Below, one piece after another: positions 1 through 9,070 of a stretch of DNA of 64,000 nt. Numbering within the stretch: the first letter of the stretch is position 1; each line of letters starts with the position of its first letter. The translations under genes and the position numbers were made by a program. This stretch comes from Anniella stebbinsi (Eukaryota; Chordata; Lepidosauria; Squamata; Anniellidae). The notes below the pieces were generated by a model. That model saw nothing but the letters and a program-made list of their open reading frames with translations, was not told the DNA's origin and ran no database searches. The DNA lies in contig JARDYH010000003.1 of NCBI GenBank assembly GCA_029215795.1, positions 13,343,001 through 13,407,000 of the forward strand, read 5' to 3'.

Positions 1-357
1 CCAGTGAAAAAAAGTTTTTTTTAAAAAAAAAACCCGACATCGGGCCCTAAATCCCCTCCCTGCCATCCCAGGGGTGGCAAGATTGCTGCCACCCCCTCCT
101 CTGATGGGCACAGAGCCACACAGTGTGGCTCCATGCCCATTTCTGGCAGGCACCAGGCAGGATGAGTGCCCACACCTCCCGTGGTCTTGGGTTGTTCCTG
201 GAACCAATGGAAGAATCAGGTTTTCCCAGGGATTCTTTATCCCTGGGAAAACCAATGCCGATCCCCTCCTGCCCCCGGCAGTCCCTGTGCATCATGTGGA
301 CGCACAGGGAGCAGCCAGGGATGTTCCTGGGGGGAAAGGCCAGTGTAGAAATGGCCC
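1..357 (-). mobile_element. GC-rich non-autonomous element (TCTACA/GGCC family), cut by window edge
   Basis: It ends at 344-357 with AGTGTAGAAATGGCC and matches in reverse the copy at 46430-46807: both share a GGTGGCAGCAAT block, CCTGGGATGGCAGGGAGGGG and a poly-T/A segment next to TTTTTCACTGG. The left part is outside the window. It is probably a DNA transposon derivative, since other copies have GGCC-containing ends at both sides; no protein is encoded. Confidence 0.6.
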
Positions 358-362
358 CAGAA

Positions 363-495
363 TCAACCCCTAGCATCTCCAGTTAAAAAGGTAGCAGATA
401 ATTGGAAAAAGAGATGCTGCCAGTCAGTGTTAACAATACTAGGTTAGACAGACAAATAATCTGGTTTGGGTTAAAGCAACTTCCTATGTTCCATC
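363..495 (+). mobile_element. tRNA-derived SINE (family A), 5-prime truncated
   Basis: It keeps only the body after the B box: CTAGCATCTCCAGTTAAAA, then ATGCTGCCAGTCAGTG and the 3-prime GCAACTTCCTATGTTCC. The full form is at 51972-52172. Confidence 0.6.
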
Positions 496-900
496 TGGAG
501 GCAAATCTAATTTCCCAGAGACAAGCTTGGTTATTTACAAGCTTATAATATACACATTCCATCCCACAAGCTTCCAAGATCCTGCATGCCTTGCAACCAG
601 ACAAAGTAGCTCCTGTGTCAAAGCTGTTTGCCAGGAGCTCCCAACTGAAGTCAAACGAAAAATCTCCATAACTACTGCCAAGAAGTTACAACCTGCCCCA
701 CTGTGGTTCAACAACAACATTAGATAGTATTCCTGAAAGAGTTCTCAAATGTTACTTATCCATGTTCCATGCCCAGTATTATTGGCAAACTAAGGAAACT
801 TGGTGATCAGTGCTATTCTAATTAAGTAAATAGGTGCCACCTTTCAAATATCCAAGGTTAAAACAATGTTTTACTAGAGATCTTCCAAAGATGCATGACA
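496..900. other. BCAT1 intron, nothing recognised
   Basis: AT-rich non-repetitive-looking sequence. Neither strand shows the C-terminal peptide expected of the last BCAT1 exon. Confidence 0.5.
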
Positions 901-1219
901 TAGGCTGACCATATGAAAAGGAGGACAAGGCTCATGTAATTTTAACAGTTGCAAAGAAAAGGGAATTTCAGCCGGCGTCATTTGTATGCAATTAGTACCT
1001 GGTGAATCCCCTCTTCATCACAACAATTAAAGTTGCAGGCACTATACTAGAATGACCAGATACAAAAGAGGGCAGGGCCCCTGCTGCTTTAACTGTTGTG
1101 ATGAAGAGGGAATTTCACCAGGTACAAATTGCATACAAATGGTGCCGGCTGAAACTGCCTTTTCTCTACAACTGCTAAAGTTACATGAGCCCTGTCCTCC
1201 TTTTCATAGGATCAGCCTA
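901..1219 (+). mobile_element. GTGACC MITE, full length, subfamily I
   Basis: It runs from TAGGCTGACC at 901 to GATCAGCCTA at 1219, about 320 bp, imperfectly palindromic. Flanks TGCATGAC and CGCATGAG (six of eight bases alike) may be a decayed 8-bp duplication. Subfamily I markers are GGCTCATGTAA and CAATTAGTACCTGG. It lies 84 bp from the donor of the 1309 exon. Confidence 0.85.
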
Positions 1220-1308
1220 CGCATGAGGAATAACTGTACAGGCCTCATTACAAAATCTCCACTGCATGGTAACGGCCTTACTTTGCTGCACAGGATTCTT
1301 CTCCTCAC

Positions 1309-1449
1309 CTTGCCCAGATATAATATTGTAGAAACAGGACACACGACACAAGCCGTTCCAGCACCAAACATTTCCTTCACTCTGTTTTCCTTCAAGGCAG
1401 CTTTCAGATCACCCATGGTAATGTACCGCTCCGACACTTTAAATTCTCC
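1309..1449 (-). CDS. BCAT1: BCAT1 penultimate coding exon with CXXC, residues about 302-348
   Basis: 141 bp, 47 codons, phase 0. The acceptor is CCTTTTGCAG before 1449 and the donor is GTGAGG at 1308-1303. It encodes [20 protein letters not shown], then [20 protein letters not shown] and TILYLGK. The two cysteines of CVVC fall at 335 and 338 by register, the redox switch described for human BCAT proteins, and the GTA motif binds the PLP phosphate. The human protein continues for about 38 residues after this exon; no matching peptide was seen in the remaining 1.3 kb, so the last exon lies to the left of the window. Confidence 0.96.
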
Positions 1450-1554
1450 CTGCAAAAGGTAGACAGATGCAGAACTAAATTACTAAGATCTATTTTCTTT
1501 GTTTAAAAAGCAATCAGTCTTCTTATATACTCAAGCTAGAGCTATAGGAGAAAG

Positions 1555-1625
1555 TACACTTTTGTTTATTTGTTAAATTTGTGTTCCACCTTTCCACCAA
1601 ATGGTGCTCAAAATGGCTAGCATAT
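1555..1625 (-). repeat. Possible LINE or SINE 3-prime tail
   Basis: TTTATTTGTTAAATTTGTGT followed by CCACCTTTCCACCAA resembles the tail shared by several squamate retroelements. Short and old; weak call. Confidence 0.35.
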
Positions 1626-1811
1626 AGAGTGACCATATGAAAAGGAAGACCCAGCTCCTGTATCTTTAACAGTTGCTTAGAAAAGGTAATTTTGGCAGGG
1701 GTCATTTGTATGCATGCAGCACTTGGTGAAATTCCCTCTAAATCACGCAGTTAAAGCTCCAGGAGTCCTGCCCTCTTCGCCAGATACAAAAGAGGGCAGG
1801 GCTCCTGCAGT
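1626..1811 (+). mobile_element. GTGACC MITE, truncated
   Basis: It starts near AGAGTGACCATATG and covers modules 1 and 2 and the start of module 3, stopping at GGGCTCCTGCAG. The right half is missing; the next base pairs begin the duplicated segment at 1819. Confidence 0.8.
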
Positions 1812-1818
1812 TCTGTTG

Positions 1819-2420
1819 TGTGATGTTGCTACAGAGTGGTTTGCACCTGTTCAGTGAATGCATTGCAGACTCAAAGACAAAATCAGGTGATTTTCTCTGG
1901 CTGAAAAATCCAAAACACTACCTGAGAGCTACAGTTTCCATGTTCCATTTTGTGAAACAGCTTGCTTTGTGCCTCCAACACTTCTGGGCTCATGAAAGGA
2001 TTGGAAAAATCCTACTTTACCCAGCGCTTTGGACCCCGAGACACCAGGGAACAAGAACACAATTGTTTCCAAATTAAAGGCTGAAGCAAGGGCTAGCAGC
2101 TAGGGTGGCCATATGGAAAGGAGGACAGGGCTCCTGCATCTTTAACAGTTGCATAGAAAAGGGAAGTTCAGCAAGTGTTATTTGTATGCATACAGCACCT
2201 GGGGAAATTCCCTCTTCATCACAACAGTTAAAGCTGCAGGAGACGTGCCCTCTTTTGTATCTAGTCACTCTAGCTATACTTTAGGAGCTTTAACTGTTGT
2301 GATTTAGAGGGAATTTCACCAGGTGCTGCATGCTTACAAATGACCCCTGCTGAAATTCCCTTTTCTGTGCAACTGTTAAAGATACAGGAGCCCTGTCCTC
2401 CTTTCCATATGGTCACGCTA
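1819..2420 (+). repeat. Intragenic duplicated segment, copy 1 (partner 49405-50009)
   Basis: About 280 bp of otherwise unclassified DNA (marker GGTTTGCACCTGTTCAGTGA) plus an adjoining GTGACC MITE match 49405-50009 in the same orientation, including shared MITE variants such as GCAAGTGTTATTTGTATGCA. Homology stops at the right end of the MITE. No credible coding potential: the open frames are not conserved between the two copies. Confidence 0.85.
2101..2420 (-). mobile_element. GTGACC MITE, full length, inside the duplication
   Basis: From TAGGGTGGCC to GGTCACGCTA, subfamily II. The left flank is CTAGCAGC as in the partner copy, but the right flank (ACTGCTCA) does not match it, so this copy has lost its own target duplication. 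Confidence 0.88.
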
Positions 2421-3163
2421 ACTGCTCAAAGGACTGAATACAAGGCAGAGTGGGTTCTGAGCCCCAACATAGTGATACAGGTCAGGATACAAATGTTTGA
2501 ATAAACGAAATGAAATGAAATAAATAAATAAATAACAATTCTTTTGATGCCACAGTTTCAGCACCAACAGAAACCTGTTTCATAGCAGGCCCATCTATCA
2601 GTAAGAAAGTGTTGGGTTGTTTTTCCTTTTAAGTGGGAAGGGTAGGGAACTTTGATGGGCACCAAGCAAGGTGTCCGGTGGAGCATTCCTCTAAGTTAAC
2701 AGCTTTTGCAATGCAAAGGGTTGTGCAGAAAGGACTCCCACTGCAAGCTACTGCAGACGAAGCTTTAGGAGAGAAGCTAGGGGTTGTGTTCGATCACTTG
2801 ATCTCAGGTGATCGGGGTGGGGTGGAAATGAATGGCTTCTGAACAAAATCCACAGGACTCAAAGGGAAATGTTGTCAATTCAGCACATACCCACACACCC
2901 CAGGAACTTCATTTCCAATATAGAACTGAGATGAGATCTTATAGAAGGGGCCACATTGCCAAAGCTGTGGCTTTATTACATTTGGTGCTCACTGGAACCA
3001 GTTTGGAATGGAAACTCCATCCTGCTCACTGAATAGCTTGACACTTCCTGCTTCAGCAGCGCCTCTGAAGATGTTCCTGAGACTAGAGGGTTTGTATAAT
3101 GTCTCTTAGACTAATAGCTATTACTATACAGATGTCAAAACTGCCATATGGAAGCCCCAGCAG
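2421..3163. other. BCAT1 intron, mostly unassigned
   Basis: Contains a short AAAT run (2515-2537) that may be the tail of an old retroelement ending there. The rest, including 2620-2840, matches nothing I recognise. Confidence 0.4.
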
Positions 3164-3436
3164 CAGGGCTGGCCCTACCATGAGGCAGAGTGAGGCAGTT
3201 GCCTCAGGCGGCAGATACTGGGAGGTGGCAACGAGATGTTGGAGGGAAGAGCTGTGTGCCATGTGACCTGCCCTGGGCCCCCTAAGCTAGCCTTCAGGTG
3301 CGGTGGAAGATGCTGTCCCATCAGCAGTGCGGCAGACAGATTCAACTGCTGTTCTAGTTGGCTTTTCTACATGGAATGGGAAGAGGTGCCATCTTGTCCT
3401 TTGCCTCAGGCAGCAACATGTCTTTAGCCACCCTTG
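3164..3436 (+). mobile_element. hAT-like element with 8-bp target duplication beside a splice donor
   Basis: It begins CAGGGCTGGCCCTACC and ends near TAGCCACCCTTG, with GTTGCCTCAGGCGGCA inside the left end and TTGCCTCAGGCAGCA inside the right. Flanks CCCAGCAG (3156-3163) and CCAAGCAG (3437-3444) agree at seven of eight bases. 273 bp, no transposase, so non-autonomous. Confidence 0.7.
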
Positions 3437-3452
3437 CCAAGCAGACACCTAC

Positions 3453-3538
3453 CCACTTGCGTGCCAGGTCCAAAATGCTCTGCCTTGTCACTCCAGGAAG
3501 AATGATGCCATCCAGCGGTGGGGTTGCTAGTTCCTCCT
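3453..3538 (-). CDS. BCAT1: BCAT1 exon, residues about 273-301
   Basis: 86 bp: two bases complete the split Glu, then 28 codons [20 protein letters not shown] and ILDLARKW. The acceptor is TTTGTATTGACAG before 3538 and the donor is GTAGGT at 3452-3447. The [11 protein letters not shown] block is a BCAT signature shared with human BCAT1. The exon is squeezed between two transposons: the A/T-rich tail of a LINE 3-prime end begins about 15 bp beyond the acceptor (3554 onward), and a hAT-like element with its target duplication (3437-3444) sits 9-16 bp into the intron after the donor. Confidence 0.95.
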
Positions 3539-3555
3539 CTGTCAATACAAAGCAA

Positions 3556-3770
3556 ATAATAATAACAATAATAATAATTGTATTTATTTCTTACTCGCCT
3601 CTCCCTTTAGATCGAGGAGGGGAACAACATTAATACAACACTGCAATACAAATCAAATGCATCAAACTAATTAAAAGAGCATACAAAGCCAATACAATAT
3701 TAAAATAACAATCAGGGAATCTTAAAGTTCTTAGGTTTAAAATTCATCTGTGTAGGCCTGCATATCAGCC
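3556..3770 (-). mobile_element. L2-like LINE 3-prime end
   Basis: Reverse complement of the tail of the element at 35977-36962: GAGGCGGGT-type hairpin, GTTGTTCCCCxCCTCGAT block, and the codons for QAYTDEF then stop at about 3745. It ends in an AAT/ATA microsatellite 3554-3580 that touches the splice acceptor region of the 3453 exon. Confidence 0.75.
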
Positions 3771-3894
3771 CATAAAAACAAAGGATTCCAAAACTACCTT
3801 TAGAAAAAATGACAATGGATAAAACAAACACGGCTGGAGGAATTCTGATACGGATGGGTGGCATGTAATGGGCTCAGACACTAATGCAGCTTTC

Positions 3895-4010
3895 TCCCAA
3901 TCTGGTGACCTCCAGATGCTTTGAACACTTGCTCCCATCAGCTCCAGTCAATGGCTAGGAATTCTGAGAGCTGTAATCTAAACATCTGGAGGGCACAAGT
4001 ATGGAGAAGG
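3895..4010. mobile_element. Foldback MITE (CTCCAGATG type)
   Basis: CCTCCAGATGCTTTGAACA and TAAACATCTGGAGGGCACAA are inverted arms around a CCATCAGCTCC/AATGGCTAGG centre; a short palindromic element without coding capacity. Confidence 0.65.
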
Positions 4011-4067
4011 CTGCACTACCAAATGGAAAGTATAATTTTACAACTCGCTTTTCTTCCATGTATAGGA

Positions 4068-4232
4068 AAGGACCGTATAGAAAGGAGGACAGGGCTCCTG
4101 TATCTTTAACAGTTGTTTAGAAAAGGGAATTGCAGCAGGTGTTATTTATATGCATGTAGCACCTGGTGAAATTCCCTCTTCATCACAACAGTTAAAGCTG
4201 CAGGAGCCTTGCCCTCTTGACCAGGTACAAAA
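4068..4232 (+). mobile_element. GTGACC MITE, half-size form
   Basis: Only modules 1 and 2: from GACCGTATAGAAAGG to CAGGTACAAAAGAGAATG. Same size class as 20702-20873. A solo half lacking the long internal palindrome. Confidence 0.78.
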
Positions 4233-5230
4233 GAGAATGATGCTCAAAAACAACAGCAGATCACAATTCCAGGATAGCAACCCTTGATTGTGCAAAAGAA
4301 ACTCTTCATGCGTTGCAGAGAGTAGCTACAGGTTTCCATCTCTTGAGAAAAGGAGGGGCTTTTGGGAATGCAGCTCTTTCCAGGTTTGCACACCAGGTTA
4401 TCCGGCCACCTTTGACTGATGCCGATCCAGAGATCATCTGCTTTGCCTTGCTTCTTTCTTACCCTCCTAATGATGCAGCCACAGTCACAAACCAGCTTTC
4501 CAGTGGTCTGTGCTACATCGATGCTTTGCCAGGCCAGCTTCCAGAAAGCTGGACGCCTGTGAACCATTTGAAACCCCCTTTGATAGGCAATTTTCTCTGA
4601 GTGTGCAAATCGTGCCCACTACTCCTGTGTTGCCTGCAGCAACATCTGCTTCCTTTGGTACCAGCCTGAGGAGACGGCAATGTGCAATGACAGGCGAGCC
4701 AGAAACACTCATTCTTCCTGTGAACTGCAGCCAAAGCTGGTTCCTGTATAGTTTTGACTGCTCCATCATCGCTGAAAGAAGACACAATCACACATGTTCC
4801 ACTTGCGGTTGATGAGCCAAAGGCTCCTGGGGCTACTTTCTACAATGGAGACAATTCTGCACAGAAGTTCCAAGCAGCCTTGATTCACACACAAAAAAAT
4901 CACAAAACAGAATGAACGGTTTCCATTATGCATTACTCCTCTGAAAAATATAAAGGCCTAAGGAAAGATTAGTAAGCAGCAATTCTTAGTTTGTTTCTGG
5001 GGAAAGCCTGCAGGATCAACCAATCGGCCCCTTCTCCCAAGATGTCTGTCATTTCATGAGGAAGTTCAATTTAACTTATCTTGCTCATGAACTCAAGAAT
5101 GTAGATTCGAAGGTCTCCAAAGAGTTCCTGAGCACTCAGCTGTCTTCAGGTCCTCCTGCAGCATTGGAGCAGCTAAGCTCATAGCAGCTCTGACTGCCTT
5201 GCCAACGCTGGTCCATTGTGGCATCAGAGT
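4233..5230. other. BCAT1 intron, no recognised feature
   Basis: About 4250-4830 is relatively GC-rich and open in several frames on both strands but matches no protein family I know; the rest is ordinary intron. See findings. Confidence 0.4.
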
Positions 5231-5677
5231 TAGGCTGACCATATGAAAAGGAGGACAGGGCTCATGTAACTTTAACAGTTGTAGAGAAAAGGGAATTTCT
5301 GCCAGTGTCATTTGTATGCAATTAGTTCCTGGTGAAATTCCCTCTTCATCGCAACAGTTACATGAGCCCTGACCTGGATTTTATCTGGCCAGCCTACTCG
5401 TGTAACTTTAACAGTTGTAGAGAAAAGGGAATTTCAGCCGGTGTCATTCATATGCAATTAGTTCCTGGTGAAATTCCTTCTTCATCACAACAGCAGGCAC
5501 TATACTAGAGTGACCATATACAAAAGAAGGCAGGGCCCCTGCAACTTTAACTGGTGTGATGAAGAGGGAATTTCACCAGAAACTAATTGCATACAAATGA
5601 CACTTGTTGAAATTCCCTTTTCTATACAACTGGTAAAGACACAGGAGCCCTGTCCTCCTTTCCGTAGGGTCACCCTA
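5231..5677 (+). mobile_element. GTGACC MITE, tandem or nested pair, subfamily I
   Basis: A shortened copy (TAGGCTGACC at 5231 to GGCCAGCCTA near 5394) is followed directly by a second copy that lacks its left end and finishes at GGTCACCCTA (5677). The markers CTCATGTAACTTTAACAG and CAATTAGTTCCTGG occur twice. Confidence 0.82.
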
Positions 5678-5835
5678 TTTGAGGTGAAACTTTCTTTCTG
5701 AAAGAGGCAGATGATGTAAACTTCAGATCCAAGGACCAAACAACTGTTTTGTTCAGATGTTTAACACAAATATGGCTGTCAGGGTCAAGGAGAACAAAAC
5801 ATCAGACAACAGTTGAATCCGGCATGCCACTGTAC

Positions 5836-5978
5836 CTCCATCTTCATTTCGCCAATGCAGGAAGAGATTCATGGTGCCGACCTCTGTAATCTGATGATCG
5901 TCCCCATATAGCCAGAGAACCTGCTGGCACCCTAGTTCCAAAGCTTCACGCTGGGCATAAATAGAAGAGCCATAATTC
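5836..5978 (-). CDS. BCAT1: BCAT1 exon, residues about 226-272
   Basis: 143 bp: one base completes the split Gly, 47 full codons follow, and one base starts a split Glu. The acceptor CTGCTTCCCAAAG precedes 5978 and the donor is GTACAG at 5835-5830. It encodes [20 protein letters not shown], then [20 protein letters not shown] and HWRNEDG. The Tyr of NYGSS and the Glu and Thr of ITEVGTMN are the family residues that hold the PLP ring and phosphate. The phase matches both neighbouring exons exactly, which supports these borders over alternatives. Confidence 0.96.
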
Positions 5979-6045
5979 CTTTGGGAAGCAGAGGGAAAGG
6001 GAAGGCTGCGGTTACCTGACTGAACAGACTTTTACCGTGGTGGTG

Positions 6046-6086
<41 letters not shown>

Positions 6087-6690
6087 TACACTTATATACC
6101 GCCCCATAGCCAAAGCTCTCTGGGCGGTTTACAAAAATTAAAAAGACTGAGCATTAAAAAGACAATATACAAAATTTTAAACCATAAACATAAAACAGCT
6201 GTCATTAAAACACTTTAAAACATTTTAACTGTTAAGCCTGGCCACAATGTCTATCAAACCTCAACTTGAGCTGTTAAAATGCCTGGGAGAAAAGAAACGT
6301 TTTGACCTGGCGCCGAAAAGATATCAGTGTTTGCGCCAGGCAGGCCTCATCGGGGAGATCATTCCATAATTGAGGGGCCACCACAGAGAAGGCCCTCTCC
6401 CTTGTTGCCGTCCTCCGAGCTTCCCTCAGAGTAGGCACCCGGAGGAGGACCCTTGATGTTGAGCGTAGTGAATGGGTAGGTTCATGTCGGGAAAGATGTT
6501 CCATCAGGTATTGTGGTCCCAAGCCGTGTAAGGCTTTATAGGTTAAAACCAGCACCTTGAATCAGGCTCGGAAACATACAGGCAGCCAATGCAAGCAGGC
6601 CAGAATCGGTCTTATATGTTTGAACCTTCTGGTCCCTGTTACCAATCTGGCCGCTGCATTTTGCACAAGCTGCAGCTTCTGAACCATCTT

Positions 6691-8011
6691 TTTTTTTTTT
6701 TTTAATAATTTTTATTGATTTCAACATACACATACACATAATATAAAACAATAATATAAAACAAACTACCCCCCTCGACTACCCCCGTGCACCCCCCCTC
6801 CGAGACCATCTCATAATCATTCATCCTCCTTCCAAAATTTTAATGATTCTTTTGAAGGCGTTTGTCCCTTTCCCGATCTTAAAACATAATCCAAAAAGGG
6901 AGTCCATATTTCTCCAAAATCACTCTTCCTGGACATTCCCCTCATTATTTTCATTTTACAAGTCAACATATCATTCAAAGCTAAATCCCAGATTTCTTTA
7001 TACCAATCTTCTATTGTATAACATCGTTGCCCTTTCCAATTTTTAGCAATCAGTATTCTAACGGGTGCCAGGAGGTTGTTTACCAATTCTTTATTTATAA
7101 TATGCTTATTCCTACTATCCCATATTGCTAGTAGAGCTAACTTCGGGTTTAATTCCAGATTACTTCCAATTATATCACTTATTTCTTTAAAAACCCTTTC
7201 CCAAAATTTTTGTACTTGTTCACAGCTCCACCACATATGAAAATATGTCCCAGCCTCCTGACACCCCCTCCAACAATTCTTGGACAATTTTTTATCCATC
7301 TGGTGAAATCTAACAGGTGTTAAATACCATCTCCAAACTGTCTTATAGTAGTTCTCCTTAATTCTAATCGACAATAGCTTTAACATTCTTACATTCCATA
7401 TCCTCCCCCAATTATCTTCGTTGATTTTTTCCCTTACATCTTCTTCCCATACCTCTTTTATAACCTTAAGTGAGTCCTGAAATTCTTCCTCTGTTAATAT
7501 TTTATATATCTCACTAGTGAGTCCTTTCTTAGCTATGGCTTCTCCTTTTTTCCCTGATTGTTCAATTAAATCTTCAAATCTAGTATTGTTTCTACATTCC
7601 TTAGTCTTTACCCTCCATTCCTGTGTCCATTTTACCAATTGCAAACACTTGAACCATGCTATCTTTTGCCCTTTAAATAAATCTTTAATATGCTCACTAT
7701 CCTTCATCTTTTCCATCCAATTCCTTAATTTAATAATATCTTGTTCTTTCAGTCTTGCTTCTATCTCTGGTTTTAATACTCTTGGGAAGTTTCCCACTAC
7801 TACAACTGGGGCGAGCGGAGAATCCCCTGGTATCAACTTCCCTCTATACTTCTCCCAGATCATTAATATATTTTCCAACAATGGGTTGCCCAGTACTTTC
7901 AATTCTTTCTTTTGCATTTTAGTAAAAAATATATTTCGCAATTTACATTCTATCTCTACTGTTTGCGATTCCAACCATTCCAAATCTTGCTCCCCTAAAA
8001 TAGCATGAATA
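6691..8011 (-). mobile_element. L1 LINE 3-prime fragment nested in the L2-like element
   Basis: Poly-A tail (poly-T on the plus strand, 6691-6703), AATAAA signal just inside it, a G-rich 3-prime UTR (6769-6798) and the C-terminal part of L1 ORF2. It is flanked by the 15-bp target duplication CTTCTGAACCATCTT at 6676-6690 and 8012-8026; the same L2 sequence is uninterrupted at 42363-42384. It is 5-prime truncated as usual for L1. Confidence 0.93.
6817..7983 (-). CDS. L1 ORF2 C-terminal region, truncated open frame
   Basis: 388 codons with no stop from the truncation point to the natural end. The Cys-rich C-terminal motif is visible: NCWRGC, seven residues, HMWWSC, giving C-X3-C-X7-H-X4-C as in L1 ORF2 proteins. 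The frame lacks the endonuclease and RT catalytic domains, so it is inactive. The open frame remains open toward 8011, which suggests a fairly young insertion. The start at 7983 is only the first Met. Confidence 0.8.
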   Translation of the reverse strand: MEWLESQTVEIECKLRNIFFTKMQKKELKVLGNPLLENILMIWEKYRGKLIPGDSPLAPVVVVGNFPRVLKPEIEARLKEQDIIKLRNWMEKMKDSEHIKDLFKGQKIAWFKCLQLVKWTQEWRVKTKECRNNTRFEDLIEQSGKKGEAIAKKGLTSEIYKILTEEEFQDSLKVIKEVWEEDVREKINEDNWGRIWNVRMLKLLSIRIKENYYKTVWRWYLTPVRFHQMDKKLSKNCWRGCQEAGTYFHMWWSCEQVQKFWERVFKEISDIIGSNLELNPKLALLAIWDSRNKHIINKELVNNLLAPVRILIAKNWKGQRCYTIEDWYKEIWDLALNDMLTCKMKIMRGMSRKSDFGEIWTPFLDYVLRSGKGQTPSKESLKFWKEDE

Positions 8012-9070
8012 CTTCTGAACCATCTTCAAAGGCAGCCCCACGTAGAGCGCATTGCAGTAATCTAACTTGGAGGTTACCAGAGCATAAACAACTGAAGCCA
8101 GGTTATCCCTGTCCAGATAGGGGCGTAGCTGGGCCACCAGCGGAAGTTGGTAGAAGGCACTCCGTGTCACCGAGGCTACCTGAGCCTCAAGTGACAGAGA
8201 TGGTTCTAGGAGAACCCCCAAGCTACGAACCTGCTCCTTCAACGGGAGTGCAACCCCATCCAGAACAGGTTGAACACCCTCCATCCGGTCAGAGGAACCC
8301 CCCACCAACAGCATCTCAGTCTTGTCTGGATTAAGTTTCAGTTTAGTAGCTCTCATCCAGTCCATTGTCGCAGCCAAGCACTGGTTCAACACATCCACAG
8401 CCTCACCTGATGAAGATGAAAAGGAGAAGTAGAGTTGCGTGTCATCAGCGTACTGATGACAATGCACTCAAAAACTCCAGATGACCGCACCCAATGGTTT
8501 CATGTAGATGTTGAATAGCATGAGGGACAAAACTGAGCCCTGAGGAACCCCATACTGGAGAATCCACGGGGCCGAGCAATGTCACCCCAGCACCACTTTC
8601 TGGAGCCGACCTGTCAAGTAGGAGCGGAACCACTGCAATGCAGTGCCTCCCACTCCCAACTCAGCCAGTCGTGCCAGAAGGATACCATGGTTGATGGTAT
8701 CGAAAGCTGCTGAGAGATCAAGGAGAATCAACAGAGTCACACTCCCCCTGTCTTTCTCCCGACATAGGTCATCATACAGGGCGACCAAGGCTGTTTCCGT
8801 ACCAAAACCAGGCCTGAAATGGATCCAGATAATCAGTCTCATCCAAGAGTGTCTGGAACTGGCCAGCAACCACCCGCTCAAGGACGCTGCCCAGGAATGG
8901 AACGTTTGCCACCGGCCTTGTAAAATGTAACCGGACGTGTTACATTTTATGCCGAAACTTAACGCCAAACTACACCTTATACTAACTTCTCTCCCCCCAC
9001 TCCTTTTTGGGAGGTTGAAATTTACAACATAAAACTTAATTACAAAATGTTACATTAGCTGCATAGCTGA

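Larger units (their letters stand above)
6047..8925 (-). mobile_element. L2-like LINE, 5-prime truncated, interrupted by an L1
   Basis: The 3-prime end has an ATT microsatellite (6047-6088) and the ATACCGCCCCATAGCC tail. The body matches the better copy at 41691-44732: the RT palm segment with AAFDTINHG near 8700, the YADDTQLYFSF box near 8450 and the C-terminal YKALHGLGPQYL near 6530. Reading frames are broken by stops and small deletions, and the element is truncated at about 8925, within RT. The inserted L1 separates the piece near 6675 from the piece at 8027. Confidence 0.88.

Noticed and set aside
383..720. Last BCAT1 exon in the left 1.3 kb
   Set aside because: No minus-strand frame contains the expected C-terminal peptide, and no suitable acceptor with such a frame was found.
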